Shown: piece after piece, positions 15,362 through 22,741 of the stretch
Layout of the letters: each line of letters starts with the position of its first letter
How positions within the stretch are numbered: position 1 is the first letter of the stretch
Assembly: GCA_028285485.1 (NCBI GenBank)
Contig: JANQPC010000017.1
Span: forward strand, 1-52,697
Source: Paracoccaceae bacterium
GTDB lineage: Bacteria; Pseudomonadota; Alphaproteobacteria; Rhodobacterales; Rhodobacteraceae
Direction of reading: 5' to 3'
DNA: 52,697 nt
Made by a program: the position numbers and the translations under genes
Notes under the pieces: generated by a model
Database searches by the model: none
The model's input: only the letters and a program-made list of their open reading frames with translations
Told to the model about the DNA's origin: nothing

Positions 15362-16035
15362 ACTTTGCGGCCAACGGGCTGGGTGATGGGGGTTCGGGGC
15401 GTGCCCGGCACACCAACCGTCATCAATGTATCGAGAAGATGCGCCGCGGGGCCGGGCGCTTCCGCCTCGGGCACAAAGCGCGCCGCCAGCGTGGCGTCGG
15501 CAAGATTTCTCGCGGTGCGCCCCTCAAGCGTTGCGGCGAACCCGCGGGCCAGTGCCGCCTTGAAAGGAGTGGTCTCTACCGCAACGTGGGCTTCGGCGAG
15601 GCTGCGCACGACCGACATCAGCATGTCGGCCAGGCGCTGCATCTCCTTGCGTTCATCTGCAACGGGCGCGTCTGCCAGGTGAACCGCGTCCACGATCACT
15701 TGCGCCGAGATCTTGCCCAGCGCCTTCGACAGGGCGGGAAGTTCTGCGGCGGTACCGAGGGCCCTGGCGGAGAGGCAAACGACGACCGCGCCCACGGGAA
15801 CGGAGAGATCAAGCTCTTCTTCCAGAATATCCCCCAGCGGAAGATCCGGCATCAGCTCGGCCGTTTCCTGCAGCACCTTGCCGCAAAGGGGGCCTTCGGG
15901 CACCTCGATCAAAACCATGCGGGCCTTGAAAAGCACCTCAAGAAGATCGAACAGGGCGTGTTTTTGGTGGGATGGAACCGGTGCGACCTCTCCGGTCCAG
16001 ATGGCATGCAAAAGGGTCTTGGTCGTCGTCGTCAT
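15358..16035 (-). CDS. Unknown 225-residue protein in the flagellar locus
   Basis: I do not recognise this family. The protein is Ala/Leu/Val-rich and looks soluble: no signal peptide and no convincing membrane segment. A middle stretch (SVPVGAVVVCLSARALGTAA) could be a beta strand followed by a turn and helix; the rest looks helical. A GGAG sequence ten bases upstream supports the start. It lies between motB and the sigma-factor gene on the same strand, preceded by a 333-base gap with repeats and followed by the sigma promoter. A flagellar role is suggested only by position. Confidence 0.7.
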   Translation of the reverse strand: MTTTTKTLLHAIWTGEVAPVPSHQKHALFDLLEVLFKARMVLIEVPEGPLCGKVLQETAELMPDLPLGDILEEELDLSVPVGAVVVCLSARALGTAAELPALSKALGKISAQVIVDAVHLADAPVADERKEMQRLADMLMSVVRSLAEAHVAVETTPFKAALARGFAATLEGRTARNLADATLAARFVPEAEAPGPAAHLLDTLMTVGVPGTPRTPITQPVGRKV

Positions 16036-16121
16036 TGGGCTTCTGCTCCAGGCTTTTTTGCTGCGTCCTCGCCCTGATTGATATCGGCTGGTGGACCATT
16101 TCCCATTCTTTTCAGATGACT

Positions 16122-16192
16122 AGATTGTATACTTAATGTATTCGAGGCGCATGCGCTCCGCGTACACTGTGCATACGAACTTTATACAATCT
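16122..16192. repeat. Long-spaced inverted repeat AGATTGTATA
   Basis: AGATTGTATA at 16122-16131 and TATACAATCT at 16183-16192 are perfect ten-base inverted copies separated by 51 bases. They lie upstream of the 225-residue gene (start 16035), so they may be paired operators or a looping site. Their distance from that start (87-157 bases) is compatible with regulation. Confidence 0.4.
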
Positions 16193-16283
16193 GGCAAACG
16201 GGCCTGCGCGGCGCGCAAACCACAAAATGTTGTGGGCGCGAGCCGCGGGGGCCTAGATCTATGTAGTTTTTGAGAGGGGATGC

Positions 16284-16318
16284 GGGGGATTTGGGCCAAT
16301 CCGGCGGCCCGATCCCCC
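16284..16318 (-). terminator. Candidate terminator hairpin after motB
   Basis: GGGGGAT at 16284-16290 pairs with ATCCCCC at 16312-16318, and GGGCC (16293-16297) with GGCCC (16306-16310) inside. A second hairpin, AATGGCGG with CCGCCATT, is at 16331-16355. Both lie just downstream of the motB stop. No clear T-run follows, so termination is only plausible. Confidence 0.4.
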
Positions 16319-16368
16319 ACTGTTTCTTACAATGGCGGTATGCAGCGCCGCCATTGCGCTATTGTTTC

Positions 16369-17439
16369 TTATTGCGGCCCTAATTCTGCCCCAAGATTCA
16401 GGGCTGAAGCCGGAAGGCTGGAGGGATACTGCAGCAGGATCGCGATCCGCCGGTTTTCCGGGGCATCGGGCGCGATGCCCTCGATGGGATCGGTCTCGGC
16501 AAAGGCGGAGACGCGATTGATCCGGGAGGGCGCGATCCCCACACCGATCAGCTCTCGCCGGGTTGCATTTGCCCGGTCTGCCGAAAGCTCCCAGTTAGAA
16601 TAATCAACGCCATCGGCGTAAGGCAGCGAGTCGGTGTGCCCAGAGATCGCAAGCGGCCAGGTTTTGTCTGCGATCGATTGGGCGACGGTGGCCAGCAGCG
16701 TTTTCGTGCGCCCCTCGATCACCGCGCTTCCGATACCGAACATCGATTTGCCGTCGCCATCCACAAGCTGGATCTCAAGCCCCGCAGGCGTGATCTCAAA
16801 AGTGAGGTTGTTTTGAAGATCGGCGAGCCGCGGCTCCGCCGCGAGGCGCGCCACGATCTGATCGCCGATCTCTTCAAGCTCTTCGCGGCGCTCCGCCTCC
16901 GCCTCGATCAGTTCGGCCAGCGAAACCTCGGCCATGCCCTCGAAATCCTCAGGCGATTGCTCGTTTTCGCCCTCGGCGCCGGAGAAGCCGTCTGCGGTAT
17001 CCTCGGTGGCGGAGGCACCCGGGAACCCATCCTCTTCCGCGTTCTCGCCCCCGGCCTTGGCGGGGGCCGCCGGATCGAACTCCATATCATAACGAATGCG
17101 GCTGTCGAACACGGCCAGCGGGTTTTCCTGGCCAAAGCTTGGCAGCTGCGTTTCGCTGCTTGGCCCGTCGGTGCCCGAAAGGATGCCGTCTTCGGCAAGA
17201 ACCTGGCCTGCGAGGAAGCCCTGGCCTTTGCCCCCGGCCTCCGAAAGGCTGGGCGTGAAATAATCGGCCAGGCCCCGCAGCGCCTCTTCATCGGAGGCCG
17301 CGAGGATCCAGAGCAGCAGGAAGAACGCCATCATGGCCGTCATGAAATCGGCATAGGCCACCTTCCAGCCGCCGCCATGATGATCGTCATGGCCGTCATC
17401 CTCGATCTTCTTGATCAGTATCGTTTGCTGCTTGGCCAT
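16369..17439 (-). CDS. motB: Flagellar motor stator protein MotB
   Basis: Stator subunit that anchors the MotA/MotB proton channel to peptidoglycan. The N-terminal segment GGGWKVAYADFMTAMMAFFL contains the proton-binding aspartate at residue 31 just before the single membrane helix. The C-terminal OmpA-like domain includes ISGHTDSLPY and NWELSADRANATRREL, the peptidoglycan-binding motif. A long acidic, Glu-rich linker separates them. The start at 17439 gives MAKQQTILIKK, typical of alphaproteobacterial MotB; length is 356 residues. motA is not adjacent but lies 2 kb away on the opposite strand. Confidence 0.95.
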   Translation of the reverse strand: MAKQQTILIKKIEDDGHDDHHGGGWKVAYADFMTAMMAFFLLLWILAASDEEALRGLADYFTPSLSEAGGKGQGFLAGQVLAEDGILSGTDGPSSETQLPSFGQENPLAVFDSRIRYDMEFDPAAPAKAGGENAEEDGFPGASATEDTADGFSGAEGENEQSPEDFEGMAEVSLAELIEAEAERREELEEIGDQIVARLAAEPRLADLQNNLTFEITPAGLEIQLVDGDGKSMFGIGSAVIEGRTKTLLATVAQSIADKTWPLAISGHTDSLPYADGVDYSNWELSADRANATRRELIGVGIAPSRINRVSAFAETDPIEGIAPDAPENRRIAILLQYPSSLPASALNLGAELGPQ

Positions 17440-17578
17440 GGCCGGGCTCTCACCTCTGTCATGCGTTCCGGAGGCAAGCCGCACAGCAGGGCCGCCCAGC
17501 GCTCAATCGGGCGGTGTGGCTGGTTGGCATGCGCGATGCGGTGGGGGCCACCGCGGCCGGACAGCTAATGGATTGCGG

Positions 17579-18016
17579 TCACTCGACCGGATCTGCCTTT
17601 GCGCGTTCGTACCGGCCCAGGCCAAGCTTCTTGGCCGTTTTCGCCTTCATCGCCGAATAATCCGGCGCCACCAGCGGGAAATCCTCCGGCAGATTGAACT
17701 TGGCGCGATACTCGGCCTCGGTCAGCCCATGTTCGGCACCGAGATGGCGCTTGAGCATCTTGAAGCCCTTGCCGCAGCAAAGGCAGTAGACCTTGGAATC
17801 CGTTACCGCCTTTTCGATCGGGATGGCGGGCTTGGCTGCTTCAAAAGCGAGCGGCGGGGCCGGCTCTTCGGCGGCGGCCGGCGCGGCATCGGCGCCGATG
17901 CCCTGGGTCAACTTCAACGTAAGCTCTGCGATATCTGCGGCGCTCACATCGGGCCGCGCTGCATAGGCGGAAACGATCTGCGCGATCATTTCGTTCTTGG
18001 TGTCTTGTGGTGCCAT
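17579..18016 (-). CDS. MucR/Ros family zinc-finger transcriptional regulator
   Basis: A 145-residue DNA-binding protein. The Ros/MucR zinc finger is visible as CLCCGKGFKMLKRHLGAEHG (C-x2-C-x9-H-x4-H), followed by GLTEAEYRAKFNLPEDFPLV and a basic tail, all characteristic. MucR proteins are H-NS-like regulators that often repress motility and activate exopolysaccharide genes. The start at 18016 is supported by AGAGG eight bases upstream. It is encoded between motB and the unknown tail-anchored protein. Its upstream gap has an inverted repeat (18144-18172) that may serve autoregulation. Confidence 0.9.
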   Translation of the reverse strand: MAPQDTKNEMIAQIVSAYAARPDVSAADIAELTLKLTQGIGADAAPAAAEEPAPPLAFEAAKPAIPIEKAVTDSKVYCLCCGKGFKMLKRHLGAEHGLTEAEYRAKFNLPEDFPLVAPDYSAMKAKTAKKLGLGRYERAKADPVE

Positions 18017-18143
18017 CTTCTGACCTCTTTCTTCCCCCGCGCGGGGCGCGGGATCTTGGCCCATTCCGTGCAGGCATGACCTGCGCCTGCGTTCAGGGCC
18101 AAAGTGACAGCCGATTTCTTCGGCTTACGACATGCTGCGCAAA

Positions 18144-18172
18144 GTGAACAGCGCGCTTCAAGTATTGTTCAC
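18144..18172. promoter_or_regulatory. Inverted repeat upstream of the MucR-family gene
   Basis: GTGAACA (18144-18150) and TGTTCAC (18166-18172), perfect seven-base arms with a 15-base spacer. AAAGTGA also occurs twice exactly 40 bases apart (18101 and 18141). The site is about 130-155 bases upstream of the regulator start, in an AT-rich gap. Autoregulation is common in MucR proteins, but this particular site is only a candidate. Confidence 0.4.
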
Positions 18173-18257
18173 AAGGAAACTCCAACTTTCCGCTCTCTTG
18201 TTATGTTTATCTGTTCGGTTACATTTTGGTTAATGCTGAACCGATAAGCAATAGTCT

Positions 18258-19322
18258 TCACTCATCTTGCAAGGCTGTAGGATAGGCCCCAGCAAGCCGC
18301 ATGATATCCTTGGCTTCCTGAGACGTGCCCACCTGCACCATGGCTAGGGCGACCGCCGCGGCAACGGCGGGGCCCAGCAACCCGCGGCGTTTGGGCTTCG
18401 GCTTCGGCGCGATCCTGGGCTTGGCCTTGAGCTTCCGCGCGCCGGGTTTCGGTTTGGCCGCGCGGGCCGGGGCCAGAACGGGCAAGGTGATCGTCAGAAC
18501 CGGACCCTCAGCGCGAACGAACACGCGATGGGGTGCTCCGGCGGGGATCTCCGGGCAGCCTGCGGGGAGTGACTCGAGCGGTATCTGAAGAGTGTCAGGC
18601 AGGCTCAGGCGGTCTTCGGGCCGGAGCGAAACCACGGCCTGAAGCCGCCGCCGATCCTCTGAAAGGGCTACGGGATGGGCAAAGATATCGCCCTGTGGCG
18701 CGCCCTCCCCGGCCAGACCATCGATGGTGATCTTCAGAACCGTCCCGTCACGCTCGATATGCCCCCAATGGGCGGTGGCTGCGGGTCCCGGTGCCGGTGT
18801 GGGCGGCTCGGGGGCAGGTTCGGCAACCAGTCCCGGGGCAGGTTCGGGGGCCAGTTCGGGGCGGATGATGCGCACGCGCGGTGCGGCCCGGGCCGGCGCC
18901 TGCGGCGGCATCGGCAGCGTGGGGGCGGGTATCGGAGCCTCCGGCTCCGGCGCGCCCCAGCTCTCCTCCTCTGCCTCGTCTTCGCGCTGCGAAAGATCTT
19001 CAATGAAAGCCCGCGCCTGCTCGGGCAGATCGGCCATGTCGGCCAGCATCCCGCAGAGCTGTTGTTCTTCGCCGAAGCTCAGGCGGCGCGTGGGGTACCC
19101 GCCCAGCGTTGGAACGATCACGAAATCGGCATCGTCGCGGCCGAGCAGATCGGCCACCTGCGCAGGCGCATGAGTGATTTCCTCCTCCTGCACGAAGACG
19201 ATATCGCTTCGCCCGCTCTCTTCCAGGCAGAGCGCAACGCGCAGGCCATCGGGCCACGAACGGTGCAACTGCCCCATCGTTTCGCCATCCGGCAGGTAAA
19301 TCAGTGTCGTTGGATGATCCAT
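18258..19322 (-). CDS. Unknown tail-anchored, proline-rich protein divergent from motA
   Basis: About 354 residues; family not recognised. The N-terminal part (from MDHPTTLIYLPDG) is a small alpha/beta-looking domain of about 95 residues, followed by an acidic segment and a long Pro/Ala/Glu-rich linker. A second compact region contains HWGHIERDGTVLKITIDGLA and an all-beta pattern. The C-terminus is a highly basic stretch rich in KPKP repeats and then one hydrophobic helix (LLGPAVAAAVALAMVQVG), suggesting a tail-anchored inner-membrane protein. It faces motA across two TTATTCTTG repeats, so a flagellar or motor role is likely by context. The start at 19322 is uncertain; ATGs at 19355-19358 are also in frame. 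Confidence 0.6.
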   Translation of the reverse strand: MDHPTTLIYLPDGETMGQLHRSWPDGLRVALCLEESGRSDIVFVQEEEITHAPAQVADLLGRDDADFVIVPTLGGYPTRRLSFGEEQQLCGMLADMADLPEQARAFIEDLSQREDEAEEESWGAPEPEAPIPAPTLPMPPQAPARAAPRVRIIRPELAPEPAPGLVAEPAPEPPTPAPGPAATAHWGHIERDGTVLKITIDGLAGEGAPQGDIFAHPVALSEDRRRLQAVVSLRPEDRLSLPDTLQIPLESLPAGCPEIPAGAPHRVFVRAEGPVLTITLPVLAPARAAKPKPGARKLKAKPRIAPKPKPKRRGLLGPAVAAAVALAMVQVGTSQEAKDIMRLAGAYPTALQDE

Positions 19323-19362
19323 CCTGAGAGCACTCCATGCAAAACTTGAAAACATCATGAAT

Positions 19363-19391
19363 TTATTCTTGCTAGATGTCAACTATTCTTG
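19363..19391. promoter_or_regulatory. Direct TATTCTTG repeats between the unknown gene and motA
   Basis: TTATTCTTG at 19363-19371 and CTATTCTTG at 19383-19391, same orientation, 20 bases apart. They occupy the divergent promoter between the unknown protein gene and motA (start 19441). A further ATTCTTG at 19450-19456 falls inside the first codons of motA and may be chance. Confidence 0.55.
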
Positions 19392-19440
19392 TAATCAATC
19401 CCTAACTGTACATGGATTCACTTAACGGCTGGGGTGCGAC

Positions 19441-20307
19441 GTGACACTCATTCTTGGTCTTGCGATGGTCTTCGGGTTGGTGTTCGGGGGCTTCATGCTG
19501 TCGGGCGGGAAGATGGACATCGTCCTTTATGCCCTGCCCTACGAAGGCATGATGATTGGCGGCGGCGCGTTCGGCGCCTTTGTCATCGCCAACTCGATGA
19601 AAGTGGTCAAAGGATCCGGTGTGGGCCTTCTGAAAGTGCTGAAGGGCACCCGCTGGAAAGCCAACGATTTCAACGACCTGCTTCTTCTGATGTTCGAGTT
19701 GACGAGGCTCTACAAATCCAAGGGCATGACCGCGCTCGATGAGCATATCGAGAACCCGCATGACAGCTCGATCTTCTCGCGCTACCCGAAAATCCAGAAG
19801 GATCACTTCGCGATCGATCTAATCACCGACAGCTTCCGCATGCTCTCGATGCAGTTCGACGATAAGTACCAGACCGAAGATGTGATCAACGCCAAGATCA
19901 AAAAGCACCATCACGAGTCGCTTGAGCCCGCGAAAGCGATTCAAACCATGGCGGACGGCCTGCCTGCCATCGGGATCGTTGCGGCGGTTCTCGGCGTGAT
20001 CAAAACAATGTCGTCGATCGACCAGCCGCCCGAAGTTCTGGGTAAGATGATCGGCGGCGCGCTGGTGGGCACCTTCCTTGGCGTGTTCCTCGCCTATTGC
20101 ATGGTGGCCCCAATCTCTGGCCGGCTGAAGCAGATCGAGGATGAAGACGGCGCCTTCTACCTTGTGATCCGCGATATCTTCGTGGCGATGGTGGCCGAAC
20201 ATCCCCCGGCCATCTGCGTTGAGATTGGCCGCGGGAGCATCCCGACCAGTATGCAGCCCGATTTCTACGAGGTTGAGACGGCGCAGAAAGAACTGGCGGC
20301 GGCATGA
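19441..20307 (+). CDS. motA: Flagellar motor stator protein MotA
   Basis: Proton-channel stator subunit in the inner membrane; converts proton flow into torque with MotB. Four membrane segments are visible, the first in MTLILGLAMVFGLVFGGFML and the last pair around GIVAAVLGVIKTMSS and LVGTFLGVFLAYCMVAPI. The cytoplasmic loop contains the charged residues expected to face FliG, and the C-terminus ends in a helix with EVETAQKEL. The start is GTG at 19441, preceded by GGGGTGCGAC. At 288 residues it is normal. The 4-base overlap with the next gene implies an operon. Confidence 0.96.
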   Translation: MTLILGLAMVFGLVFGGFMLSGGKMDIVLYALPYEGMMIGGGAFGAFVIANSMKVVKGSGVGLLKVLKGTRWKANDFNDLLLLMFELTRLYKSKGMTALDEHIENPHDSSIFSRYPKIQKDHFAIDLITDSFRMLSMQFDDKYQTEDVINAKIKKHHHESLEPAKAIQTMADGLPAIGIVAAVLGVIKTMSSIDQPPEVLGKMIGGALVGTFLGVFLAYCMVAPISGRLKQIEDEDGAFYLVIRDIFVAMVAEHPPAICVEIGRGSIPTSMQPDFYEVETAQKELAAA

Positions 20308-20540
20308 TGCGGCGCGCCTGGCTGAGCGTGGCCTGTGTTCTGGCGCTCGCCGCGCCGGCAAACGCCGCCGACCCGGTGCCGGAGCCGGAGGCGGAGCCCG
20401 ATCTCTCCACCCTTCGCCTGACGGCCCCGCCGCAGATACCGCCGTTTGATCCGGAGCTTCTGGAGCGCATTCGGCGCGCCCTGGCCGAGGGAGACGCAGC
20501 CTCTGCAGGCAATGCCGAACGGGCCGCTGCCGATGAGTGA
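20304..20540 (+). CDS. Small exported protein downstream of motA
   Basis: A 78-residue protein with a signal peptide (ACVLALAAPANA, cleavage before ADPVPEPE), so it is probably periplasmic. The mature part is short, acidic and Pro-rich, ending in a helix (PELLERIRRALAEGDAASAG). It overlaps motA by four bases at its start and the next gene at its end, so it belongs to the motA operon. No family is recognised; a periplasmic accessory of the motor is a guess from position. Confidence 0.65.
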   Translation: MMRRAWLSVACVLALAAPANAADPVPEPEAEPDLSTLRLTAPPQIPPFDPELLERIRRALAEGDAASAGNAERAAADE

Positions 20541-20973
20541 CCCAGGCGAACGGCGGCTTGCCACGCTTCGGCTGCTCAAGGGGCTGGAGGATCTCAAACT
20601 CGCCCAGGCGGCGCACCTGCACCAGCAACGGCAGGCCGCGGCGCATGCGCTGCAGGAAGAGATCGACGCGCTCGTCGCACGCGTGGATCGGGAGATTGAA
20701 ACGGCGGATACCGATGCCAAGCCCTACCTGCCCATGTTTGTGCGCGCCGTGCAGAAGACCGCCGCAGATCGGCGGGCGAGCCAGGCCAAACTTGCTGATC
20801 AGGCGCGGCGCTCGGAGGCGGAGTTTCACGCGCTCTACCGGCGCGTCAGCGCTCTGCGCCTCGCCGCCGAAAGCGTGGCCGCCGATCAGGCCGCGCTGCG
20901 GGCCCGCGCAGAACGCACCCAGGCGCTGGAAGGCATGATTGCCCGGTACGACCGCGACGCGCGTACCCCCTGA
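20533..20973 (+). CDS. FliJ-like coiled-coil protein
   Basis: A 146-residue protein made of long charged helices with heptad spacing (EIDALVARVDREIETADTDA, RAEFHALYRR-type repeats), the pattern of FliJ-family export chaperones that couple the ATPase FliI to the gate. The start at 20533 (MSDPGERRLATLRLLKGLED) overlaps the preceding stop, and any earlier start would lie wholly inside that gene. FliJ sequences diverge greatly, and in many bacteria the gene lies next to fliI; here it is in the motA operon, so identity is not certain. Confidence 0.5.
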   Translation: MSDPGERRLATLRLLKGLEDLKLAQAAHLHQQRQAAAHALQEEIDALVARVDREIETADTDAKPYLPMFVRAVQKTAADRRASQAKLADQARRSEAEFHALYRRVSALRLAAESVAADQAALRARAERTQALEGMIARYDRDARTP

Positions 20974-21140
20974 TCATCGTTTCCAAATCCGAAATCTACC
21001 GCCCCTCACATCCGGGATAACGCCCTGATCCGTGATCAATCGCGCGCCTTTGGCGTGCGAGATCCGGTTTTCGCTGCCCCGCGCCACAAATTCTGCCACG
21101 ATTTGCCCCAATGTTGCCGCAATTCGGCTTGGGGGCTTTC

Positions 21141-21776
21141 ATGTACGGAACATTTGCGCAGGACCTTGCGGTTCTCGGTTGTAGCGAAGGCAGCACGTGG
21201 GATGATATCCGAGCGGCCTACCGATCCATCGCACGCCGCCTCCATGGGGAGCTGCAGCGGAAAACCCCCGGCGCGAACGAACGCCTCGTCGATCTGAATG
21301 TTGCTTATGACCGGCTGACGGGCGGATGGGCCCAGAAACCGGCGCGCCCGGCGCGCCCCGCCCGCCCGGTACAGGAGATCGCTTGCGGCCCCAACGTGGC
21401 GGCACGGCTTCAATCCACGCTGCGCAAGGCCGCCTTCCGCGCCGCCTTCGACGAAACCCGCGATCGGGCCACGGGCACTTATGGCGATCCCCGGCGGGTG
21501 CGGGGCAAAAACACCCACGCCACCATCGCGGTGGTGAAGGCCGCGCGTGAGGGCGCGCGCCTCGCGCTTCATGTGGACCAGCCGTTGCGCCCGGGGCGCA
21601 CCCTGCTTGCCGTGCCCGAGATTATCTTGCGGCGCGATGGGGGGATCGCGTTTGGTGCGACCGAGCGGGTGATCGAATTTGCGCTGTCCCGCGAGGCCCG
21701 CGGCGTTCAACTGGATCCCGCGCGCCTTCAGATTGAGGGTGACACCGTGGCCAGCTGTGTTATCTACCAACCCTAG
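21141..21776 (+). CDS. J-domain-like protein of unknown function
   Basis: A 211-residue protein. The first 70 residues follow the J-domain layout (LAVLGCSEGSTWDDIRAAYR, then a second helix and a loop), but the HPD tripeptide that stimulates DnaK is absent: the expected position reads ARRLHGELQ. The C-terminal half is a basic domain with GKNTHATIAVVKAAREGARL and a beta-rich end. No known family was recognised for that half. It lies between the motA operon and a GntR regulator. The start at 21141 is supported by a plausible ribosome site; an ATG at 21111 is also in frame. Confidence 0.55.
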   Translation: MYGTFAQDLAVLGCSEGSTWDDIRAAYRSIARRLHGELQRKTPGANERLVDLNVAYDRLTGGWAQKPARPARPARPVQEIACGPNVAARLQSTLRKAAFRAAFDETRDRATGTYGDPRRVRGKNTHATIAVVKAAREGARLALHVDQPLRPGRTLLAVPEIILRRDGGIAFGATERVIEFALSREARGVQLDPARLQIEGDTVASCVIYQP

Positions 21777-21929
21777 GTTGGCGTGCGCGCGAGACACGCA
21801 AATATGAGAGCGCTCGTATTCTCGGGGCTCGTCTGGATTACTTAGGTATCTGCGCCACCCCTGTTGCCCTCACAGCACAAAACCTGCCTTCCATCCGCAA
21901 AAAATCAACTGTCGGTTAACTCAATCGCG

Positions 21930-21958
21930 TTGACTATTTACTGGGAATAGAGACTACT
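21930..21958 (+). promoter_or_regulatory. Weak promoter candidate for the GntR-family gene
   Basis: TTGACT at 21930-21935 matches the -35 consensus well; 17 bases on, ACTACT is a poor -10 match. The start codon is 100 bases downstream. The rest of the 280-base gap shows nothing else convincing. Confidence 0.25.
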
Positions 21959-22057
21959 TGGAGTTGATGCTCACGGTACTGATTGCGGGATTACGCCCAA
22001 ATCCGCAGCGCGGAAGAGAGAAGAAAAGACCGCTCCAGACACGGGGAGAGCAGTGCA

Positions 22058-22714
22058 GTGCCCGCAGCTTTGCAGAAGGTAAGCCACCGCGCATCGATCC
22101 AGACGGACATCCTTGAGATGCTCATCCGCAACGAGATCGCGCCGGGCCAGCACATCAGCGAAGAAACCCTCGCCGCCACCAAGGGTGTGTCGCGCACGCC
22201 GGTGCGGGAGGCGTTGATTTTGCTCGAACGCCAGAAGCTGGTCGTGAACGAACCGAACCGCGGCTTCTTCGTGGCCGCGGCATCGCTGGCGGGGCTGCGC
22301 AACTACTTTGATATGGCCAGTTGGCTCTTCCCCTTCCTTGTGCAGCGGGCCGCGCGCAACCTGCGGGGGGAGATGACCCAGCCCGCCGCCACGCTTCTGA
22401 ATTCCAGCGCCGATGAGCCTGCGGGCGATCTTCTGGTGAAGCATTTCCAGTTCGTAAGCTCCATCGCGCTTGCCGCACAGAACCCCTTTGCGGCTGATAC
22501 GATGATCGCGGGCGAGGCGTTTCACTGCATGACACGCGCAAGCATTCTGGCTGATTGCCCGCCCGAGGTTTCGCAGGCCTCCAACGTTCAGATCATCGAG
22601 CAAGGCCACCGCCTGATCGATCTTCTGAAGGCCGGCGATGCCGAGAAGGCGGTGGAAAGCGTTCTGACCGCGATCACCGATGCGCGGACATTCCTGGCCT
22701 CGCAATCGATCTAG
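22058..22714 (+). CDS. GntR-family transcriptional regulator
   Basis: A 218-residue protein with an N-terminal GntR winged helix (TDILEMLIRNEIAPGQHISE, then GVSRTPVREALILLERQKLV) and a helical C-terminal ligand-binding domain of the FCD/FadR type. A GTG start at 22058 is chosen because GGGGAGAG lies seven bases upstream and because it places the winged helix at the N-terminus. It lies between flagellar genes and converges with fliG 27 bases away. Its target is unknown; position suggests a link to motility, though it could be an unrelated insertion in the locus. Confidence 0.85.
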   Translation: MPAALQKVSHRASIQTDILEMLIRNEIAPGQHISEETLAATKGVSRTPVREALILLERQKLVVNEPNRGFFVAAASLAGLRNYFDMASWLFPFLVQRAARNLRGEMTQPAATLLNSSADEPAGDLLVKHFQFVSSIALAAQNPFAADTMIAGEAFHCMTRASILADCPPEVSQASNVQIIEQGHRLIDLLKAGDAEKAVESVLTAITDARTFLASQSI

Positions 22715-22741
22715 CCGCGCGCCGGGGCGCCCAGCCTGCGC

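Larger units (their letters stand above)
16036..16368. other. 333-base gap between motB and the unknown 225-residue gene
   Basis: No gene is seen. The gap holds a long-spaced inverted repeat (16122-16192), a GCGCATGCGC palindrome (16148-16157) and two hairpins just after motB (16284-16318 and 16331-16355). The sequence TGTTTCTTA flanks the second hairpin on both sides (16321-16329 and 16363-16371). Confidence 0.6.

Noticed and set aside
19450-19456. A third ATTCTTG just inside motA
   Set aside because: It lies in the coding sequence of conserved residues (the start of the first membrane helix) and so is explained by the protein sequence.
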